A stretch of 64,000 bases of DNA from Zafaria ginkgonis (lineage in GTDB: Bacteria; Actinomycetota; Actinomycetes; Actinomycetales; Micrococcaceae), in the NCBI RefSeq assembly GCF_039540195.1, contig NZ_BAABEO010000024.1:62001-126000 (forward strand), written 5' to 3'. Shown here piece after piece: positions 35,627 to 43,252 of this stretch. The translations under genes and the position numbers were made by a program. Position 1 is the stretch's first letter. The number at the start of each line of letters is the position of its first letter. The notes beneath the pieces were generated by a model. It was given only the letters and a program-made list of their open reading frames with translations. It was not told the origin of the DNA and made no database searches.

Positions 35627-36264
35627 GCGCGGAAATTCTCCTGCGCTCCCTGGGATTCACCCTGCTGGTGACCGGCGCGTCCTTTGCCGTGGCGGCGGTG
35701 TTGGGCCTGTTCGTCGTGGCGGCACGCCGCTCCGGGAACCGGATCCTGCGCGGGGCGGCCACTCTCTGGATCACCGTGATGCGCGGCGTTCCCCCGCTGG
35801 TCTGGCTGTTCGTTGTGTTCTTCGGCATCACGATCCAGGGGGCCAGGCTCACTCCCGTCAGCGCGGCGATCGTCACCCTGGGTGCGGTGGGCTCGGCCTA
35901 TCTTGGCGAGGCGTACCGGGCCGGCCTCGAATCGGTTCCCGCATCCCAGCGCGAGGCCCTCTCCGCGCTCAGCGTTCCGCGGTGGGCGTCCCTGCGGCTG
36001 GTGATCCTTCCACAGGCCCTACCCATCATGGTCAGCGCCGGCGCGGCATTCGGCATCCACTTGCTGAAGGACACGGCGTTGGCGTCGCTGATCGGCGTCC
36101 AGGAAATGACGTACCTGACCAATGACGCGGTGCAGCGTGGCGCGGACGGCTTTGTGGCCTTTTTCCTGCTCGGGCTCGCGTACCTTGCCCTGAGCGCACC
36201 CGTGGGCATGTTGGCCAGGTCCATCGAGCAGCGGGTCCAACGAAACAGGATGGCGGTGGCGTGA
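35623..36264 (+). CDS. Polar amino acid ABC transporter permease 1
   Basis: Membrane subunit of 213 residues, HisM/GlnP family. The GTG start overlaps the ATPase stop (GTGA). Family motifs: TVMRGVPPLVWLFVVFFGIT near residue 45, LGEAYRAGLESVPASQREAL (the EAA loop contacting the ATPase), LRLVILPQALPIMVSAGAAF and LKDTALASLIGVQEMTYLTN. Four to five helices are expected. It overlaps the second permease start (TGATG), so both are made in a fixed ratio. Confidence 0.93.
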   Translation: MSAEILLRSLGFTLLVTGASFAVAAVLGLFVVAARRSGNRILRGAATLWITVMRGVPPLVWLFVVFFGITIQGARLTPVSAAIVTLGAVGSAYLGEAYRAGLESVPASQREALSALSVPRWASLRLVILPQALPIMVSAGAAFGIHLLKDTALASLIGVQEMTYLTNDAVQRGADGFVAFFLLGLAYLALSAPVGMLARSIEQRVQRNRMAVA

Positions 36265-36944
36265 TGCTTGAGGACATCCAGGCACTGCTGCCCGGCCTGG
36301 GGCTGAGCGTCCGGCTCATGATCGCCTCCCTGGCCATCGGATTGCCCCTGGGGCTGGCCGCCGGCCTGGCGCTTTTTGAGGGCGGCAGGGCCCTGCGCTT
36401 TGCCGTCGCCCTGTTCACCGAGATCGGCCGCGGGTTCCCCGCCCTGGTCACGCTCTACCTCTTCTACTTCGGCCTGCCCTCCCTGGGCGTCGTCCTGGAT
36501 GCCTTTCCCGCACTGGTGGCGGCATTCGGCTACACGACGGCGGCCTACACGGCGGACATCTTCCGCAGCGCCTTGGCGAGCATCCCGAAGGCGCAGCGCG
36601 AGGCCGCGGCGGCGCTGGCCCTCGGCCGATGGAAGACCTTCCTCCTGGTCATCTGTCCCCAAGCGGTTCGGATCGTCCTCCCGCCGGTCATCGGTTTTTC
36701 CATCATCGTCTTCCAGGGAACCGCGCTGGCCTACAGCATCGGTCTCCGGGAGCTTGTCAGCCGCGCCTACGACCAAGGCACCCTGCGGTTCGACACGCTG
36801 CATTTCATGCTCATCGCCGCCGGCATGTACCTGGCCGTGGCCCTTGGCATCGCGGCCGTCGCCCGCGTGGTCCAACACCGCATTGAGGGAACGGCCAAGA
36901 TCAAGGCCCGCCCCGCCCCTTCGACGCTCAGCACCACAGCCTGA
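36264..36944 (+). CDS. Polar amino acid ABC transporter permease 2
   Basis: Second membrane subunit (226 residues) with the same fold: FTEIGRGFPALVTLYLFYFG, TAAYTADIFRSALASIPKAQ, AQREAAAALALGRWKTFLLV, CPQAVRIVLPPVIGFSIIVF. The start is the ATG of the TGATG overlap; a GTG one codon earlier is possible. It probably forms a heterodimer with the preceding permease. The tail KIKARPAPSTLSTTA is polar and cytoplasmic. Confidence 0.93.
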   Translation: MLEDIQALLPGLGLSVRLMIASLAIGLPLGLAAGLALFEGGRALRFAVALFTEIGRGFPALVTLYLFYFGLPSLGVVLDAFPALVAAFGYTTAAYTADIFRSALASIPKAQREAAAALALGRWKTFLLVICPQAVRIVLPPVIGFSIIVFQGTALAYSIGLRELVSRAYDQGTLRFDTLHFMLIAAGMYLAVALGIAAVARVVQHRIEGTAKIKARPAPSTLSTTA

Positions 36945-36975
36945 GCCCCTCCACCCGCCTCCAAGGAGCAAAAAC

Positions 36976-37815
36976 ATGTCCAAAAAGACCCTTGCCATCG
37001 CTGCCGTGTGCGCCTCCGCCGCGCTCCTGCTGACCGGCTGCACCGAGGCCCCAACCCAAGCGGCCAGCGGGAACTGCACTCCCGAGTGGGAGTTCGAGAC
37101 GATCCAGGACGGCAAACTCGTCATCGCCGCCGTCGGTACCCTTCCCTACGTCGACATTCGGCCCGGCTCCACCGAAGCCGGAGGGATCGACGGCTCGTTC
37201 TACACCGAGTTCGCCAAGCGCGCCTGCCTGACCCCCGAGTTCCGGAGCCTGGGCGGCCCCGCTGCCGTCGCGGCCATGACCGAAGGCCAGGCCGACGTGG
37301 CGGCCGGAGGGTGGTACGCCACACCGGCACGTGGCGAATCGATCGGCCAGACCTTGCCGGTCTGGTTCAACTACAACGGCATCGTCTCGGCCTCCGGACT
37401 CGGTACCGTCGAGGAGCTCAAGGGCAAGACGGTCGGTGTTGTCGGCGGATCGGTGTACGTGGCACCGCTCGAGAAGGCGGTCGGTGCGGACCACGTGCGC
37501 CAGTACCAGAGCGCGGACGCGATCCTGCAGGACCTCAAGGCCGGCCGCATCGAAGCGGGGATCGGGACCGCGGTGGAGCTGGGACACCAGGTCCAGGCGC
37601 GGGGGGAAACAAACCTGCAGGTCGTTGTCCTGGACGAGGATCCGAAGTACCCGGACCTGACCCAGGGAGGCGACGTCAACTTCCCCCACACCAAGGACAA
37701 CGCCGCCCTCGGCGACGCCTTGGAGGAATACATCGCCGACATCCAGTCCAACGGCACCGTCGAGCGGGTCCTCGCCGAGTACGGTGCCGGCGACCCCAAA
37801 TACACCACCAAATAG
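36976..37815 (+). CDS. Amino acid ABC transporter substrate-binding lipoprotein
   Basis: Solute-binding protein family 3 (279 residues). The signal peptide MSKKTLAIAAVCASAALLLT ends in lipobox LLTGC (Cys near residue 22). The mature domain starts GKLVIAAVGTLPYVDIRPG and has GGIDGSFYTEFAKRACLTPE, TEGQADVAAGGWYATPARGE (an Ala-rich variant of the ligand loop), VEELKGKTVGVVGGSVYVAP and LKAGRIEAGIGTAVELGHQV. CCAAGGAGCAAAAAC provides the ribosome-binding site. Family members bind single amino acids or opines. The DadA-like and RidA genes downstream suggest a D-amino acid or amino-acid derivative. Confidence 0.92.
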   Translation: MSKKTLAIAAVCASAALLLTGCTEAPTQAASGNCTPEWEFETIQDGKLVIAAVGTLPYVDIRPGSTEAGGIDGSFYTEFAKRACLTPEFRSLGGPAAVAAMTEGQADVAAGGWYATPARGESIGQTLPVWFNYNGIVSASGLGTVEELKGKTVGVVGGSVYVAPLEKAVGADHVRQYQSADAILQDLKAGRIEAGIGTAVELGHQVQARGETNLQVVVLDEDPKYPDLTQGGDVNFPHTKDNAALGDALEEYIADIQSNGTVERVLAEYGAGDPKYTTK

Positions 37816-37828
37816 GGGGCGGCACCCA

Positions 37829-38650
37829 ATGCACATGGCCACGTTGGTGAACGAGGCGATGTTCGGCCTCACGTTGCGGGGCCATCCCGCCACCCGCGCG
37901 GAGGTGCTCCCCGGATGGGGGCCCTCCGGCCGCCTTGGAGTACTCGTGCGCGAACCCTTCGGCGCCTTGGGTGCCAGCCTGCTCATCCAGCTGGCCGTCA
38001 CGGCCTTCTACGACGCCGTTCCCTCCCGCCGGGAGGCGGCCCCCCAGTACCCGGAGATCTACCTTTTCCACCTCGGGGGACGCTTCGGAGACCACCGGCC
38101 CTTCGACTTCTGGCCGCCGCGCAAGGAGGTTTTCCTCAAGGGCGAGCCGTTGGAGGTGCTCGAGGCCCTCAACGACCGGGCGATTACGGTCCTCGCCCTG
38201 CCGGAAGTCGCCATAGGGCACGGCCCGACGGCGGAGGCGGACGGCCGGCTCGATGCCTCCGGGGCGCCGTGGTCCGAGGCGAACAGCTTCCGCGAGCGCA
38301 CCACCGCCGCCTACGTGTATTCGGCGGACGGGAAGGCCGCCAACGGCAACCTGCGGATCCAGGGGCTGGACGGGGTCTTGGAGCAAAACGGCCAGCGCGC
38401 CGCCAGCCCCGAACGCAGCCTCGAGTGGTTCCAGGGCCTGCGGCCCGAAGAGCTTCCCACGGCCCTGCCCGGTCCCGGCACGCTGGCCCAAACCAGGTTT
38501 TGGGCGCGCACGCTCACGGACCGCTTCCACGAAGTGGACGCACGGACGAGATCCCTGGTCAGGGAGAGGGCGGCTGCGCGTTTGGCCGCGGGCAAGCCGA
38601 CCGAAACCTACCGGCGCCTCGAGCCCGGCGAAGCACTGCAGCTGCTCTAG
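37829..38650 (+). CDS. Conserved-looking protein of unknown function
   Basis: A 273-residue soluble protein I do not recognise. No signal peptide or membrane helix is evident. Noticeable segments are LFHLGGRFGDHRPFDFWPPR, KGEPLEVLEALNDRAITVLA, LPEVAIGHGPTAEADGRL and a C-terminal charged helix RTRSLVRERAAARLAAGK. Codon usage matches the neighbours. It lies 13 bases after the substrate-binding gene and 32 bases before the DadA-like gene, so it is part of the operon and probably takes part in using the imported compound. An ATG two codons further on (MATLVNEAMFG) is an alternative start. Confidence 0.75.
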   Translation: MHMATLVNEAMFGLTLRGHPATRAEVLPGWGPSGRLGVLVREPFGALGASLLIQLAVTAFYDAVPSRREAAPQYPEIYLFHLGGRFGDHRPFDFWPPRKEVFLKGEPLEVLEALNDRAITVLALPEVAIGHGPTAEADGRLDASGAPWSEANSFRERTTAAYVYSADGKAANGNLRIQGLDGVLEQNGQRAASPERSLEWFQGLRPEELPTALPGPGTLAQTRFWARTLTDRFHEVDARTRSLVRERAAARLAAGKPTETYRRLEPGEALQLL

Positions 38651-38682
38651 ACACCGAACGATACGAAGAAAGAGAAGAATCC

Positions 38683-39927
38683 ATGACTACCGCAATCATT
38701 GGCGGCGGCGTCGTCGGCCTGAACCTCGCGTGGAGCCTGCGCCAGCGGGGGGAGGACGTCACCGTCGTCGAAGGGGGCCGGATCGGCAACTCGGCCTCCG
38801 GCGTGAACGCCGGCTGGGTGACGCCCTCCCTGTCCACGCCCCTGGCAGCGCCGGGCATCGTCAAGACCGGCATCAAGCACATGTTCGACAAGGACGGGGC
38901 CCTGGTCATCAAGCCCCGCCCGGACACCGCGTGGATCAAGTGGCTGTGGAACTTCAGCCGTTCCGCCCGGCCGGCCGCCTACGAACGCGGGGTCAAGGCC
39001 CTGCTGCACCTCAACGAGCACACCCTTGACCTCTTCGACCAGCTGCGTGAGGACGGCGTCGAATTCGAGATGCGCAACGCGGGGATCCTCGCCCTTGCCT
39101 TGGAGGAGGGAGGGTTGGGCTGGTTCAGGCAGCTGTTCGATCAGCTCACGCCCCTGGGGTTCAAGGGCGGGATCGAATACCTGACTCCGGACGAAGCCCG
39201 CGCACTGGACCCCGCCGTCGGACCCGACATCAAGGAGGCCGCGCACACCCTGATCGACCGCTTCGTCGATCCCGACGGGCTCCTGGCCGGGCTCCTGCAG
39301 CGCCTGACCGGGATGGGGGTGGAGGTGCACCAGAATCGGCCCGTCCATTCCCTGTCCCGGAGCGGCTCCTCATGGACGATCCACACGGACCAGGGACCGA
39401 TCCAGGCCGACCGTGTCGTCGTCGCCCTGGGAGCGGCAGCCAACCGGCTGCTCAAGTCCGTCAACGTCAAGCTGCCCATCATCGGCGCCAAGGGGTACTC
39501 GGTGGAACTTGAGGGAAGCGGCGTTCCGCCCCGCCACGCCCTCTACCTGATGGAAGCCAAGCTCGGGCTTTCGCCGCTCGGCCGGGGCGTGCGCATCGGC
39601 GGCTTCTTCGAACTGCCGGGGACGGGCAGCGACGTCTCCCCGCGGCGCGTGGAGCAGCTTGTCCAACAGACCCGTCCCTACCTGGGCGGCTGGACCCCGG
39701 AATCGGTCAACATCACGGCCGGGCGGGCCGGCTTGCGCCCCTCGACGCCGGACAGCCTGCCCTTCATCGGTCCCGTGCCCGACGTGGAGGGCCTCTATGT
39801 CGCGGCCGGCCATGGAATGCTCGGCGTCACGCTGGCCCCCGCCACGGCCGCCGCCCTCACCTCCATCATCATCGACAGGGTCGTCCCCGAACATGTCCTG
39901 CCTTTCCAGCTCGCCGGGAGAATCTGA
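38683..39927 (+). CDS. FAD-dependent D-amino acid dehydrogenase/oxidase (DadA-like)
   Basis: Flavoprotein of 414 residues of the DAO/DadA superfamily that would oxidise an amine to an imine. The FAD-binding Rossmann motif is at the very N-terminus (TAIIGGGVVGLNLAWSLRQR, then VTVVEGGRIGNSASGVNAGW). FAD-family blocks later are DRVVVALGAAANRLLKSVN, AGRAGLRPSTPDSLPFIGP and VEGLYVAAGHGMLGVTLAPA. AGAGAAGAATCC precedes the ATG. RidA directly follows, fitting an imine product that needs hydrolysis. The substrate is unknown; opines, D-amino acids and N-methyl amino acids are all possible. Confidence 0.9.
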   Translation: MTTAIIGGGVVGLNLAWSLRQRGEDVTVVEGGRIGNSASGVNAGWVTPSLSTPLAAPGIVKTGIKHMFDKDGALVIKPRPDTAWIKWLWNFSRSARPAAYERGVKALLHLNEHTLDLFDQLREDGVEFEMRNAGILALALEEGGLGWFRQLFDQLTPLGFKGGIEYLTPDEARALDPAVGPDIKEAAHTLIDRFVDPDGLLAGLLQRLTGMGVEVHQNRPVHSLSRSGSSWTIHTDQGPIQADRVVVALGAAANRLLKSVNVKLPIIGAKGYSVELEGSGVPPRHALYLMEAKLGLSPLGRGVRIGGFFELPGTGSDVSPRRVEQLVQQTRPYLGGWTPESVNITAGRAGLRPSTPDSLPFIGPVPDVEGLYVAAGHGMLGVTLAPATAAALTSIIIDRVVPEHVLPFQLAGRI

Positions 39928-39928
39928 A

Positions 39929-40300
39929 ATGTCCGAAAAAGCAGTCACCGCTCCGCCCGCCCCCTCCTGCCGGCAGGCAGGGCAAACGCTCTACCTGTCG
40001 GGTCAGGTAGGGGCCGATGCCAACTGGGTGCCGGTCGCCGGCACCTTCAAGGACGAAGTCCGCCAGGTGTTCCGCAACGTCGAATCGGTGCTGCAGTCTG
40101 AGGGGGCGTTTCTCCACGAAATCGTCCATGTCCGCACCTACCTCGCGGACTTCGCGGATTTCACGGAATTCAACGAGGTCTGGGCGGAGGTGTTTCCAGA
40201 CAACCCGCCGGCACGTGCGACCGTGCAGGCGGGTCTTCACCCTCCGTTCCGCATCGAGGCCGAGGTGGTGGCCCACCTGGGCCAGGACCGGCAGCGTTAG
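39929..40300 (+). CDS. RidA family reactive imine/enamine deaminase
   Basis: Small trimeric enzyme (123 residues) of the YjgF/YER057c/UK114 family. Family motifs: GQTLYLSGQVGAD, FRNVESVLQSEGAFLHEIVH, VRTYLADFADFTEFNEVWAE and FPDNPPARATVQAGLH, the last with the conserved Arg that binds the imine carboxylate (RidA Arg105). It starts one base after the DadA-like stop, with GGGAG inside the end of that gene. It most likely hydrolyses the imine made by the oxidase. It is the last gene of the operon and is followed by the repeated hairpin. Confidence 0.92.
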   Translation: MSEKAVTAPPAPSCRQAGQTLYLSGQVGADANWVPVAGTFKDEVRQVFRNVESVLQSEGAFLHEIVHVRTYLADFADFTEFNEVWAEVFPDNPPARATVQAGLHPPFRIEAEVVAHLGQDRQR

Positions 40301-40325
40301 CCGGGCCCAAAGCCAGCGGAACGAC

Positions 40326-40361
40326 GACGGCGGGAGGGCGCCCGGGTGCCCTCCCGCCGTC
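40326..40361. terminator. Repeated terminator hairpin, copy 2
   Basis: GACGGCGGGAGGGC pairs with GCCCTCCCGCCGTC around GCCCGGGT, between the convergent RidA and APC permease genes. Together with its flanks (AACGACGACGGCGGGA) it nearly repeats the hairpin at 27338. Confidence 0.85.
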
Positions 40362-40372
40362 GGGCGGCTGGG

Positions 40373-41824
40373 TCAGTCGCGGGTGGCGAGGTCGTGCCGG
40401 TAGTTGGGGCTGTCAGGGTTGAGCACTGAGTGCCGGCGTCCGTAGGCGAAATAGATGATCAGGCCGATCACCAGCCATACGCCGAACCGGACCCAGGTCT
40501 CCCAGTGCAGCTGCAGGATAAGGAACAGCGAGGACAGTACGCCGAAGATGGGGACGAAGGGCATCCACGGCAGCCGGAACGTGCGGGGGGCGTCCGGGCG
40601 GGTGTAGCGGAACAGGATGACCGAGATGCACACGACGACGAAGGCCGAGAGGATGCCGATGTTGGTCAGGTCGGCCACGGCGCGGATGGGGAAAACCCCT
40701 GCCAGCAGGGCGGACGCGATCCCGGCAATCCACGTTACCCGCTGCGGGGTGCCGGAGTGGTCGGTGTGGGCGAACCAGCCGGGCAGCAGTCCGTCGCGGC
40801 TCATGGAGAACCACACCCGGGTGACACCGAGCAGGAACGTCAGCATGACGGTGAGGATGGAGATCACGGCGAACACCGAGATGATGGTGGCAATCACCGG
40901 CAGGCCCACGCTGTTGAAGGCCGAGGCGAAGCCGGCCGTGGGGTCAATGTCCTGGTAGTTCTGCATGCCGGTCAGCACCAGGGTGGCGCCGACGTAAAGA
41001 ACCATCGCGATGACCAGGGAGAGGAGGATGGCCTTGGGCATGTGCTTGCGGCCGTCCGTCGCCTCCTCGGCGGCGGTGCTCATGGCGTCGTAGCCGAAGA
41101 CGGCGAAGAAGACGGTGGCCGCCCCGGCAAGCACCGGGCCGAAGCCCGAGGGCATGAATGGGTTGAAATTGGCCGTGTCGATGTAGAAGACGCCCAGGCC
41201 GATGATGAACAGGATCAGCAGGACCTTGATGGACACCGCGATCAGTTCGAAGCGGCCGAAGGTCTTGGTGCCGCGGCTGAGGATGAAGGTCACCAGCAGG
41301 CAGAACAGGATGGCGGGCAGGTTGATGATCCCGCCCTCGCCCTCGTCGGGGGTTGAGGTCAGCGTGGCCGGCAGTTCGATCCCGACGCCGGCAAAGAAGG
41401 CCTCGGCGTACCCGGAGATGCCGATGGCCACCACCGCGACGATGGCGATGTACTCCAGCAACAGGTCCCAGCCGATGAACCAGCCGATGATCTCGCCCAA
41501 GGCCACGAACCCGTACGTGTAGGCGGAGCCGGACCGGGGGATCATGCCGGCGAACTCGGCATAGGAGAGCGCGGCCGCCGCCGAGGCCAGCCCGGCGATC
41601 AGGAAGGAGATCAGGACGGCGGGTCCTGCGCCGGGGTTGTTGGCGTCGCCGTGCGCCACGAGCCCGGCCAGGGAGAAGATGCCGACGCCGACGATGCCGC
41701 CGACGCCGATCGCCGTCAGTTGCCACAAACCCAGGCTCTTGTTCAGCACGCCGTGCTTGGTCTCCTCCTCGACGAGGTCGAGGGGCATGCGCCGCAGCAC
41801 GGACTTGGGATTTCGCACTTTCAT
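40373..41824 (-). CDS. APC superfamily amino acid permease (CAT-like)
   Basis: Membrane transporter of 483 residues with 12-13 helices, close to cationic amino acid transporters. The opening LRRMPLDLVEEETKHGVLNK followed by WQLTAIGVGGIVGVGIFSLA is the family's first unwound helix. Others include ALSYAEFAGMIPRSGSAYTY, TVFFAVFGYDAMSTAAEEA and LTFLLGVTRVWFSMSRDGLL. A C-terminal pair of helices (VWLVIGLIIYFAYGRRHS) ends it. AGGACAGCTC precedes the ATG. It is probably a proton symporter for basic or broad amino acids. It is separated from the MoaF-like gene by 500 bases. Confidence 0.92.
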   Translation of the reverse strand: MKVRNPKSVLRRMPLDLVEEETKHGVLNKSLGLWQLTAIGVGGIVGVGIFSLAGLVAHGDANNPGAGPAVLISFLIAGLASAAAALSYAEFAGMIPRSGSAYTYGFVALGEIIGWFIGWDLLLEYIAIVAVVAIGISGYAEAFFAGVGIELPATLTSTPDEGEGGIINLPAILFCLLVTFILSRGTKTFGRFELIAVSIKVLLILFIIGLGVFYIDTANFNPFMPSGFGPVLAGAATVFFAVFGYDAMSTAAEEATDGRKHMPKAILLSLVIAMVLYVGATLVLTGMQNYQDIDPTAGFASAFNSVGLPVIATIISVFAVISILTVMLTFLLGVTRVWFSMSRDGLLPGWFAHTDHSGTPQRVTWIAGIASALLAGVFPIRAVADLTNIGILSAFVVVCISVILFRYTRPDAPRTFRLPWMPFVPIFGVLSSLFLILQLHWETWVRFGVWLVIGLIIYFAYGRRHSVLNPDSPNYRHDLATRD

Positions 41825-42321
41825 GAGCTGTCCTGCCTTGGTAAGGCCCCTTTCGGGCGGGTGATGTTCTATCGCCAGAACCAGAAGCGGCAGGTGGCCG
41901 TGATGGGCACCTTACGCTTCAGGGTGGTGGCTTGCTCGGGAAGCGTCGGAGATGAAGCGGACCTGGCGGTTGCCGGCCGTGTGCCGAGGATTGCACGAGA
42001 AGGGCGTCAAGGTCCACGTTTGTTGTCGCTGTGCCTTGCAAGGGGCATCCCGGGACCACGGTTGAGGGAGCGCGAGCGTCTAACATGCCGGGATCCGAGC
42101 CCGCATCGCGGCGACTGGGCCGGAAGGAAAGCGGCAACACGGAACGACGGCGGCGGGAGGGCACGTGGGGTGCCCTCCCTGGGGTGGGTGGATGGTCCAG
42201 GCCCGGTGGTTCGGGGGTCCTAGGGGTCGGAGGGGTGTTCGAGGCACCTTGCGGCCCTAGATGCGGTGATGGGGCGAGCACCGCCGCTATTCATTCGTCC
42301 GGCGGCACACGATTCGACGCC
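41825..42321. other. Intergenic region between APC permease and MoaF-like gene
   Basis: No gene is supported in 497 bases. It holds a partial copy of the repeated hairpin at 42155-42179, probably the terminator of the MoaF-like gene. On the minus strand, TTGACG (about 42010) is an isolated -35-like hexamer without a good -10. I see no riboswitch that I can name. Confidence 0.45.
42155..42179. terminator. Repeated terminator hairpin, copy 3 (partial)
   Basis: GGGAGGGCA and TGCCCTCCC around CGTGGGG, preceded by GGAACGACGGCGGC, correspond to the inner stem and left flank of the copies at 27338 and 40326. The right flank has diverged. Confidence 0.65.
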
Positions 42322-43134
42322 TTATCCGGCCGGGTAGTGCGTTTCGTTCAAGACGGTGAATTTGCTGTCGAAGGGGAGGTGCATGGGTGCCAGGGTCGGG
42401 CCATCCCAGCAGAACATGCGCCCGATGGACCGCTCGTTGGTCAAGTCAATGACCACGAACGATTCGACCGGCATGACGGTTTCGCTCCAGTAGAGGAGCA
42501 CGACGCCGTCGGCGAGTTCGAAGACGCGGATGGGGTCGACGTCGCCTAGGCCGCTTTCCGCCCCTTCGATGCAGTACCAGACGAAGGTGCCGGAGTTGAG
42601 GTAGATGTGCTCGTAGCGCTCGGTGGGGCTGTAGCGGTAGAAGATGCGCTTGCCAACGAGCTCGTTGCTCTCGGCGCGCGGTTCGAGCTCGCCCGTGCCG
42701 GCGACCCGGCCGGAGAGGAAGCCGGTGTGCATGCGGACCTCGCCGTCGCGGTTGACGAAGGAGGAATCCGCGACGGTGACCTTCCCGTCGGCGCGGTTGA
42801 TGATCATCGTGACGTCCTGGGTCTTGGTGCCTTCGCCCTTGAGGAAGTCGACGTAGAAGATCTCCTCGCGCACTTCCACGGCCCGGTACGGGTGCGTGCC
42901 GGTCGCACCGGCGTTCTCGCCGTCGATGATGGTCCAGGTCACCTGGCCGGAGTCGAAGGCGTGGGTGATCGTCCATCCGTTGTCGAAGACGATCTCGAGC
43001 GAGGTTCCCTCGAGCTTGTTGCTCGCGGGAAGGGACGGGTCGCCGAAGCCTTCGAGCATGGCCGTCACGGCCGGCCATTCGTCCTGGGGAACGTAGCCAT
43101 TGTCGGCCTGTGCGGTTGCAGTGTTCTGAGTCAT
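42322..43134 (-). CDS. MoaF-like protein
   Basis: Protein of 270 residues resembling MoaF, a two-domain lipocalin-like protein named for a Klebsiella gene near the monoamine regulon. The best-conserved block is RYSPTERYEHIYLNSGTFVW followed by YCIEGAESGLGDVDPIRVFE and VMPVESFVVIDLTNERSIGR. The N-domain has LEGTSLEIVFDNGWTITHAF and GTHPYRAVEVREEIFYVDFL. ATG 43134 gives MTQNTATAQADNG, with AAGGA 12 bases upstream. No molybdopterin gene is nearby, so a direct role in cofactor synthesis is unlikely. Some relatives act on aromatic acids or amines. It follows an amino acid/amine permease in one transcript. Confidence 0.8.
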   Translation of the reverse strand: MTQNTATAQADNGYVPQDEWPAVTAMLEGFGDPSLPASNKLEGTSLEIVFDNGWTITHAFDSGQVTWTIIDGENAGATGTHPYRAVEVREEIFYVDFLKGEGTKTQDVTMIINRADGKVTVADSSFVNRDGEVRMHTGFLSGRVAGTGELEPRAESNELVGKRIFYRYSPTERYEHIYLNSGTFVWYCIEGAESGLGDVDPIRVFELADGVVLLYWSETVMPVESFVVIDLTNERSIGRMFCWDGPTLAPMHLPFDSKFTVLNETHYPAG

Positions 43135-43252
43135 GGGGGGTGTGTTCCTTCGTTGTTGTCGTTGGCGGGTGGATCGGGGAGAGCCGGAAATCCGGCCCGG
43201 AGGGCAGCCGGCGGCCACCTTTTGCGGTGGTGGCGGGGGAGCCGGGGGGGGG

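Noticed and set aside
41825..42150. Riboswitch or T-box in the leader of the APC permease
   Set aside because: No conserved core of glycine, lysine, guanidine or T-box elements could be found by eye.
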